Shown: positions 58,482 through 64,000 of the stretch, one piece after another
How the letters are laid out: every line of letters begins with the position of its first letter
Position numbering within the stretch: position 1 is the stretch's first letter
NCBI RefSeq assembly: GCF_009646095.1
Contig: NZ_CP045725.1
Span: 2,046,001 to 2,110,000, forward strand
From: Raineyella fluvialis
GTDB lineage: Bacteria > Actinomycetota > Actinomycetes > Propionibacteriales > Propionibacteriaceae
Length of the DNA stretch: 64,000 nucleotides
Direction: 5' to 3'
Position numbers and translations under genes: made by a program
The notes under the pieces: generated by a model
What the model was told of the DNA's origin: nothing
Seen by the model: only the letters and a program-made list of their open reading frames with translations
The model's database searches: none

Positions 58482-59639
58482 TCAGTGTCGGGGAGCCCGG
58501 GCGGCGGAACGCCATACCTCGGACACGACCGCCGCTGTTCGGCTGATCGGGAAACGCTCCTGGACCGACAGCCAAGCCGCCAGCGCCCGCCGAGCCGCCA
58601 CCTCGGGATGCTCGAGCGCCTCGGCGACAGCATCGGCGAGGGCCGAAGGGTCTCCGGGGGGGACCAGCCACCCGAGTGGCTCACTGTCAGGTGCGGGGCG
58701 CACGATCTCGGTGACACCACCTCCGTGTGTCGCCACGACCGGAATTCCGCGGGCCATGGCCTCGACGATCACCTGCCCGAACGGCTCGGGCTGGCCGGAG
58801 GCATGGACGCAGACGGTCAGTTGATCGAGCTCGTCTGAGGGGTCCGCCACGAAACCGGTGAACTCGACGGCGTCCTCGAGTCCCAGTGCCGCGACCTCGG
58901 CCCGCACCTGCTGCTCGTACGTGTCCTCGCCGAACAGCGGGGCACCGATGATCCGGAAGCGTGTGTCGGGATGGTCCCGCCGTACCAGCGCAGCGGCCCG
59001 GACGAACTCGATCTGTCCCTTGGTCGGGCTGACCCGTCCGAGGATCCCGACCACGGGGGTGGCGGGAGCGCGGCGCTCTAGAGGCGAGGGGCCGAGCTGG
59101 TCGGCGCTGTAGCCGGGGTAGGCGACGGCGATCCTCGGCACCTTCGGCAGGGTGGCGGCGGTGCCGGCGGAGTTGACGATCACCCGGGTGGGGGCCCACC
59201 GGGCCAGTGTGCGCATCAAGCGCACCATCGGGCCGGGGAGATAATCGGGGCTGATCCGGTCGTGGATGTGCCACACCAGCGGACGCCGGGCGATCAGTGC
59301 GGCGGGAATCGCGATGAGGTCCGCCTTCAGGGAAGTGCTGTGGATGAGGTCAGGGGCCAGCCGTCGGAGTCGCAGCCCGAGCCGGACCGCGTACGGCAGC
59401 ACCCGGAGCGCGTTCCGTGCGGCGGTGAGCGGGGTGGCACCGGCTTCCACCCTTCCGGCGCCAGCGAGACGGGGGTTCAGCGGGAGCACCTCGACCGAAT
59501 GGCCCGACTCCTCCAGGCGCTCGGCGAACGGCCCTTCACTGAAGAGGACGGTATGGGTGGTGATAGCGGGGTCCAGATGATCGAGGAGACGGATCAATGC
59601 GAGCTCGGCCCCGCCCATCGCCCCGGTGTGGTCCAGCAC
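58482..59639 (-). CDS. GT4 family glycosyltransferase, 5' end probably frameshifted
   Basis: The open frame gives 385 residues with a GT-B fold. The acceptor domain starts VLDHTGAMGGAEL, and the donor domain has GILGRVSPTKGQIEF and EPFGQVIVEAMARGIPVVAT, the EX7E region of GT4 retaining transferases. The true start is likely the ATG at 59680, which has TACTGT (59688-59693) 7 nt upstream but is one base out of frame. Adding a base to the C5 run at 59674-59678 gives MGGQPDPREALRVVVLDHTG and a 399-residue protein. It probably adds sugars in a surface polysaccharide made by the locus to the right. Confidence 0.87.
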   Translation of the reverse strand: MLDHTGAMGGAELALIRLLDHLDPAITTHTVLFSEGPFAERLEESGHSVEVLPLNPRLAGAGRVEAGATPLTAARNALRVLPYAVRLGLRLRRLAPDLIHSTSLKADLIAIPAALIARRPLVWHIHDRISPDYLPGPMVRLMRTLARWAPTRVIVNSAGTAATLPKVPRIAVAYPGYSADQLGPSPLERRAPATPVVGILGRVSPTKGQIEFVRAAALVRRDHPDTRFRIIGAPLFGEDTYEQQVRAEVAALGLEDAVEFTGFVADPSDELDQLTVCVHASGQPEPFGQVIVEAMARGIPVVATHGGGVTEIVRPAPDSEPLGWLVPPGDPSALADAVAEALEHPEVAARRALAAWLSVQERFPISRTAAVVSEVWRSAARAPRH

Positions 59640-59784
59640 GACGACGCGCAGCGCCTCCCGCGGATCCGGTTGTCCCCCATGGCGACCACAGTAGCCGTAA
59701 GTCTACTAGGAGGAGTTCGACGACGAGGAGGCGTGACGACGAGGGAATGGGACGGCGCCACTGAGCGCGGCGGCGCCCGAGCGG

Positions 59785-60159
59785 TCAGCCGTTCGCGCGC
59801 TGGGGCAGGTACTGGATGGCCCAGCGATTGCCGTCGGGATCGTGGAACGAGACGAAGTGACCCCAGTCGAGCTTCTGGACGTCACTCACCGCGACGCCCC
59901 GGGCGGCGAGCTCGTCGTGGGCGCGCTGGATGTCGGCTACCACGATCTGGAGCCACGACCGACCGGGCGGCTCCTCGCTCAGTCCCTCTCCGAAGGCGAT
60001 GGAGCAGGCCGAGCCAGGCGGGGTGATCTGGACGAAGCGGAGCGAGTCGCTGACCCGCTGGTCATAGTCCAAGTGGAAGCCGACCTTGTTGACGTAGAAG
60101 TCGATGGCGCGGTCGACGTCCGAGACGGGCAGGAAAGCCAGCTCGAGTTTCCAGTCCAT
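59785..60159 (-). CDS. VOC family protein (glyoxalase/bleomycin-resistance fold)
   Basis: The 124-residue vicinal-oxygen-chelate protein has the paired beta-alpha-beta modules LAFLPVSDVDRAIDFYVNKV and FHDPDGNRWAIQYLPQ. It could be a small dioxygenase, isomerase or antibiotic-binding protein. The fold alone does not decide. GAGGA lies about 7 nt before the ATG. It is a single gene, 106 nt from the divergent methyltransferase. Confidence 0.85.
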   Translation of the reverse strand: MDWKLELAFLPVSDVDRAIDFYVNKVGFHLDYDQRVSDSLRFVQITPPGSACSIAFGEGLSEEPPGRSWLQIVVADIQRAHDELAARGVAVSDVQKLDWGHFVSFHDPDGNRWAIQYLPQRANG

Positions 60160-60265
60160 GAGGGTCCTCGGTCGAAGGGATCTGCTGCCATCGAATCACC
60201 GTTGGCGTGGTGTCGCCACACCAGTCGCGCGATACACAGGCGGCCACCCATGCCACGATGGGACC

Positions 60266-61774
60266 ATGCCGACCGACCAGCCCTTCGCTACCGATTCTCG
60301 TCGTCTCGCGGATGCGCTGCGCGCCGCCGAGTTCACTGTGGACCCGGTGGCCGAGAGACTGGGGCCGCAGGCCTGGGCGGCGCTGGGCCGCAACACCACG
60401 TTGGCGGCGCTGCGCGCGCTCGGCGGAGCCGATGACCCCCAGGCCACCCTGCTGCGGCTGTTCGTCCTGCAGCGTACGGTCGGGCGCGCGGCAGCGGATC
60501 GAGCGCTCCCGGGTCTGGTCGACCTGCTGATCGCGGACGCGTTGGTCGAGGAGGTCGCCGGCCGGATCGCGGCGACGGTCGACATCCGTCCGTACGGTGC
60601 CGATGAGTCAGCAGGGATCGCGTTCGACGGTTGGGCGGCCTCCGACCACGTCCCCGGGCTGGACGGCCGGGTCAACCGGACCCGTCCGGACTTCGTCCTG
60701 CCCCCCAGCCCGGCCTCGGTCACGCTGACGCAGATGACGATCCGGCGTCCGGTCACCCGGGCCCTTGACCTGGGAACCGGCTGTGGCGTGCAGTCCCTGC
60801 ACTTGGCCGGTCACGCCCAGCGGGTGGTCGCCACCGACCTGAACCCGCGCGCCCTCCGACTGGCCGATCTCACGCTACGGCTGAACGGGGTGGAGGATCG
60901 TGTCGAGTTGCGCCACGGCAGTCTCTACGAGCCCGTGGGCGACGAACGCTACGACCTGATCATCAGCAATCCTCCGTACGTGATGTCACCTCCCCAGGAA
61001 GTGGGGGAGCGGCTGACGTACCGAGAGGGGGGTCTGCCCGGCGATTCCCTGGTCGAGCAGGTGATCCGCGGTGCGGGGTCGAGGCTGGCGGACGGGGGGT
61101 CGCTGCAGGTGCTGGGCAACTGGGCCCACGTGCGCGGTCAGGACTGGACCGAGCGGTTGCACGACTGGATCGATCCGACAGGGTGTGATGCCCTGGTGCT
61201 CCAGCGGGAGCTGCTCGACCCGTACGAGTACATCGAGCTCTGGCTCAACGATGCGGGCCTGGCAGGGTCCGATGAGTACACGGGCCGCTATGCCCAGTGG
61301 CTGGACTACTTCGATGAGTTGGGGATCGAAGGCGTGGGCCTGGGGTGGATGAGCCTGCACAATGCCGGGCATGCCGACCCGTCGGTGCAGATCCAGGAGT
61401 GGCCACACAGCGTTGCCCAGCCGGTGGGTCCGGCCTTCGCCGCCCAGCAGCAGGGAGTGGAGCTGGCCCGTCGCAGCGATGAGGAGCTGCTGGCGACATC
61501 GTGGCGGCTGGTCGACAGCGTCCAGGAGACGTACGGGGTGCCGGGCGCGGCCGATCCGGACCACATCGTCCTGCGGCAGCGGACCGGTTTCTGCCGGGCC
61601 GTGGAGGCGGACACTGCTCTGGCCGGCGTACTGGGTGCCTGCGACGGTGAGCTCCCGTTGGGGGTGATCATCCGAGCCGTGGCGCAGCTGCTCGAGGCGG
61701 ACGCGGAGGGTCTGGTCGCGGACCTGACCGGGAGGATCCGCCCCTTGGTGGTCGACGGGTTCCTGGTCGCCTGA
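60266..61774 (+). CDS. SAM-dependent methyltransferase with NPPY motif
   Basis: The 502-residue protein has an N-terminal helical domain (about 1-140) and a Rossmann methyltransferase core with LDLGTGCGVQSLHLAGHA (motif I). The active-site motif IISNPPYVM is typical of N-methyltransferases acting on protein Gln or nucleic-acid bases (PrmC/RsmC-like). A C-terminal domain of about 180 residues follows, as in actinobacterial DUF7059/DUF7782 proteins. The target is unknown. CACGAT (60254-60259) is 6 nt before the ATG at 60266, which fixes the start against the longer in-frame option at 60104. That option would overlap the VOC gene. Confidence 0.87.
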   Translation: MPTDQPFATDSRRLADALRAAEFTVDPVAERLGPQAWAALGRNTTLAALRALGGADDPQATLLRLFVLQRTVGRAAADRALPGLVDLLIADALVEEVAGRIAATVDIRPYGADESAGIAFDGWAASDHVPGLDGRVNRTRPDFVLPPSPASVTLTQMTIRRPVTRALDLGTGCGVQSLHLAGHAQRVVATDLNPRALRLADLTLRLNGVEDRVELRHGSLYEPVGDERYDLIISNPPYVMSPPQEVGERLTYREGGLPGDSLVEQVIRGAGSRLADGGSLQVLGNWAHVRGQDWTERLHDWIDPTGCDALVLQRELLDPYEYIELWLNDAGLAGSDEYTGRYAQWLDYFDELGIEGVGLGWMSLHNAGHADPSVQIQEWPHSVAQPVGPAFAAQQQGVELARRSDEELLATSWRLVDSVQETYGVPGAADPDHIVLRQRTGFCRAVEADTALAGVLGACDGELPLGVIIRAVAQLLEADAEGLVADLTGRIRPLVVDGFLVA

Positions 61775-61782
61775 GCGAACGC

Positions 61783-63312
61783 TCAGTACGCGCCGGCGGA
61801 GGCCAGCACCGCTCGAGCCGTCCGGATCAGGATCATCACATCCTGCGTCATCGACCAGTTGTCGACGTAGTACAGATCGAGTCGGACCGTCTCGGTCCAC
61901 GGCAGGTCGGAACGGCCCGACACCTGCCACAGCCCCGTGATCCCGGGACGTACGTCCAGACGCCGATGGACGTGCTCCTCGTACTGTTCGACCTCCGAGG
62001 GCAGCGCCGGTCGAGGACCGACCAGGCTCATCTCGCCGCGGAAGACATTGAAGAACTGCGGGAACTCGTCCAGTGAGAAACGACGGATGACGTGACCCAC
62101 CCGGGTGATCCGCGGATCCTTCTCCATCTTGAAGAGGACACCGCCGTCGGACTCGTTCTGTGTGCGCAGCTGGGCGAGGAGCTTCTCGGCGTCCACCACC
62201 ATCGAGCGGAACTTGAAGCAGCGGAAGAGCCTGCCGTCCTTGCCGACGCGGACCTGCCGGAAGAACACCGGCCCTCCGTCGTGGATCTTGATGGCCAGTG
62301 CGACGGCGAGCATGATCGGGGCACTGACGACGATGAGTGCCGACGAGCCGACGATGTCGAACGCCCGCTTGCCCCAGCGCGACGCGGCCTCCGACTGTGG
62401 CTGCTCTACGTGGACCAGTGGCAACCCCGCGATGGGGCGGACCTGGAGGCGTTCGGCGGAGACATCGGTCATGGCCGGGACGACGATCAGCTGGGTCCTA
62501 CTGTGCTCGAGGTCCCAGGCCAGCCGTCGGAAGTCGCGGCTGCCGGGGAAGGAGCCCTCGGCGCAGATGACCGCCTCGGCCTCGACGGTCCGCACCGCCT
62601 CGCCGAGCCGGTCGATGTGACCGATGACCGGGATCCCGCGGGTGGTGTGTGGGGATGGGTCGTCAGGCGGGGTGATCGCGCCGACGATCCGATAGCCCAG
62701 CCAGGATTCCCGGCTGATCACGGTGGCGATCTCGTCGATGTGGGGAATGGTGCCGGAGAGGACGACGTCGCTGAGCAGCAGACCCCGTCCCCGGGCCCGC
62801 TGGATGAAGCGGCGCAGCGTCAGTCGTCCGACCAGCAGCATCACGACGCCGACGGTGAACTCGAGGACGAAGAAGCCGCGGGACAGCTGACTGTGGGTGA
62901 GGTAGAGCACCGCGGCCGCGAGGCCGGCGGTGATGCCGGTGGCGGTCAGGATCGACTGGTACTCCAGCGAACCGGCGCCCATGTTCTTCGTCCGGTAGAG
63001 GCCCCAGGCAGCGAGCAGGATGATCCACAACGGGACCAGCCAGACAGCCATTCCGGTCACCACGGAGGTGACGTCGGCGGCCTCGTCGAAGATCGTCAGT
63101 GAGTTGCGTCCCACGACCCCGATGCCGGTGGCGAGCAGAATGAGCACCAGATCGATCAGAAGGGCGGTCGTGCTGATCAGCCGCGAGCTTCCCCGCCCAC
63201 TGCGGATGCCCGCTGTCCGGACCGATGCGGTCGAGCGGGTGGGGGAGGGCACGCTGCCGATCACTTCGGCACCACCTCTTCCCTCAGTGCCGCTGGTTGC
63301 TTCGATGCTCAT
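61783..63312 (-). CDS. Polyprenyl-phosphate sugar-1-phosphate transferase (exopolysaccharide initiation)
   Basis: The 509-residue membrane enzyme starts chain assembly by moving a sugar phosphate onto undecaprenyl phosphate. The N-terminus has a Ser/Gly-rich cytoplasmic tail and four or five helices (about 45-165). A nucleotide-binding-like middle domain (about 185-320), one helix and the catalytic sugar-transferase domain follow, with FRCFKFRSMVVDA, SLDEFPQFFNVFRG and MSLVGPRP. The sugar (glucose or galactose in WcaJ/PssY relatives) is not certain. GGGGGAA lies just before the ATG at 63312. The upstream in-frame start at 63423 would add Arg/Pro-rich sequence. The gene is convergent with the methyltransferase, 8 nt away. 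Confidence 0.92.
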   Translation of the reverse strand: MSIEATSGTEGRGGAEVIGSVPSPTRSTASVRTAGIRSGRGSSRLISTTALLIDLVLILLATGIGVVGRNSLTIFDEAADVTSVVTGMAVWLVPLWIILLAAWGLYRTKNMGAGSLEYQSILTATGITAGLAAAVLYLTHSQLSRGFFVLEFTVGVVMLLVGRLTLRRFIQRARGRGLLLSDVVLSGTIPHIDEIATVISRESWLGYRIVGAITPPDDPSPHTTRGIPVIGHIDRLGEAVRTVEAEAVICAEGSFPGSRDFRRLAWDLEHSRTQLIVVPAMTDVSAERLQVRPIAGLPLVHVEQPQSEAASRWGKRAFDIVGSSALIVVSAPIMLAVALAIKIHDGGPVFFRQVRVGKDGRLFRCFKFRSMVVDAEKLLAQLRTQNESDGGVLFKMEKDPRITRVGHVIRRFSLDEFPQFFNVFRGEMSLVGPRPALPSEVEQYEEHVHRRLDVRPGITGLWQVSGRSDLPWTETVRLDLYYVDNWSMTQDVMILIRTARAVLASAGAY

Positions 63313-63485
63313 GTTCCCCCGAAACCTGAACGTGCACGACCTGTGTGCGGGCCTGGGCAGGCGACCCCGAGGACCGCCGTGCCATCCGACTGACCTGCTC
63401 ATTGAAACACCGGGGACTGACATCGCGCCACCCGGTCGATCCGCTGGACGGTTCCCGGAGGGTCTTCCCTCCGCAGCTGCAGCGG

Positions 63486-64000
63486 TCAGCGGCCGACGAG
63501 CGCCGCGACCTCCGCGCGGAGCCTGGCGATGAAGCGCTCTTCACTGAATCCCTCGGCGTGGCGCAGGATCGCGGCGCTGTCCCAGTCCCGGCCGCGGTTC
63601 GCGCTGACCGCCGCCGAGATCTCCCAGGCGGTGGAAGCCTCGAAGAAGGCGCCGTTGACGGCGGGGTCGATCGTGTCGAGGTAGCCGCCGGCGTGGAGGG
63701 CAAGGGTCGGCCGCCCGAAGGCCGCAGCCTCCAGGGGAGTGAGGCCGAAGTCCTCGTAGGAGGGGGCGATGAGGGCGCTGGCATGGGCGTAGGCCCACCG
63801 CAGTTGAGCATCGGTGAGCCCGGACACCATCCGGGCATTGGGCGGGGCCATCGCGCGCAGGTGCCCTTCCATCGGGCCGGCTCCGACGACGACGAGCCGC
63901 TCGTCGGGCAGGGACCGGAACGCCCCCAGCGCCTTGTCCACGTTCTTGTAGGGGAGCAGCCGCGAGACGATCAGGTGGAAGCCGTCCGCCCAGTCGCGCA
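63486..64000 (-). CDS. GT4 family glycosyltransferase, partial (5' end beyond window)
   Basis: Only the C-terminal 170 or so residues are in the window. The frame is open to the edge at 64000, and the apparent GTG start at 63941 is internal. Upstream in-frame sequence reads DGFHLIVSRLLPYKNVDKAL, the donor-domain opening of GT4 enzymes, and APSYEDFGLTPLEAAAFGRP carries the EX7E motif. It stands upstream of the sugar transferase, 173 nt away on the same strand, in what appears to be a polysaccharide cluster. Confidence 0.9.
   Translation of the reverse strand, partial: RDWADGFHLIVSRLLPYKNVDKALGAFRSLPDERLVVVGAGPMEGHLRAMAPPNARMVSGLTDAQLRWAYAHASALIAPSYEDFGLTPLEAAAFGRPTLALHAGGYLDTIDPAVNGAFFEASTAWEISAAVSANRGRDWDSAAILRHAEGFSEERFIARLRAEVAALVGR

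Noticed and set aside
63423-63941. Start codons at 63941 (glycosyltransferase) and 63423 (sugar transferase)
   Set aside because: 63941 is inside a frame that stays open to the window edge with GT4 homology. 63423 adds unrelated Arg/Pro-rich sequence before the better start at 63312.

Overview
The window is chromosomal DNA from a GC-rich actinobacterium. Supporting signs are uniformly high GC with strong third-position G/C, PurS/PurQ/small-PurL purine genes, a DUF3073 gene behind purM, a LysX-type lysyl-phosphatidylglycerol synthase fused to lysyl-tRNA synthetase, tRNAs without encoded CCA, and many genes whose only upstream signal is a -10 box (TANNNT or CANNNT) 6-7 nt before the start codon, the layout of leaderless mRNAs. 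The gene set fits Propionibacteriales, but that is inference. No insertion sequence, prophage, CRISPR array or rRNA was seen.

Layout. 1-4.3 kb: radical SAM/SPASM protein, purS-purQ and a large membrane protein. 4.3-9.5 kb (minus): prsW, a membrane esterase and lysX, each overlapping the next by 4 nt. 9.6-13.8 kb: a sensor kinase and a response regulator facing each other with overlapping 3' ends, then two transporter-like membrane proteins. 13.9-21.2 kb: FAH-family hydrolase, aminopeptidase N, a BenE transporter (frameshifted) and purL (frameshifted). 21.3-25.1 kb: polyol catabolism (deoR-xylB divergent from a mannitol-type dehydrogenase). 25.2-33.6 kb: M20 peptidase, a 1278-residue HTH-STAND-WD40 protein, purF-purM and DUF3073. 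33.7-38.2 kb: alpha/beta hydrolase, type II NADH dehydrogenase, fructosamine kinase, tRNA-Phe and tRNA-Asp, and an unknown protein.

38.3-43.1 kb (minus) holds the most unusual cassette: a processive GT2 polysaccharide synthase, a HlyD-like adaptor and a GH81 beta-1,3-glucanase lipoprotein, joined by 4-nt overlaps and preceded by a long GC-rich leader. I read it as a synthase-dependent exopolysaccharide export system, possibly for a beta-1,3-glucan. 43.5-51.2 kb carries a beta-lactamase-family hydrolase (frameshifted), a TetR regulator, flavodoxin, a GH13 enzyme, a thioesterase, a polytopic envelope protein (two frameshifts) and metK. 51.3-56.0 kb is one giant secreted protein with a propeller, HYDIN-like domains and lectin-like domains (frameshifted). 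56-64 kb has an MrfA-like helicase, two glycosyltransferases, a methyltransferase and a polyprenyl-phosphate sugar transferase, the start of a surface-polysaccharide locus that runs off the right edge.

Caution: seven places in six genes appear to lack one G or C inside or beside a G/C homopolymer. In each gene, adding the missing base or bases makes the length divisible by three and rejoins conserved sequence. This looks like systematic sequencing error, so the broken genes, including purL, are probably intact in the organism.
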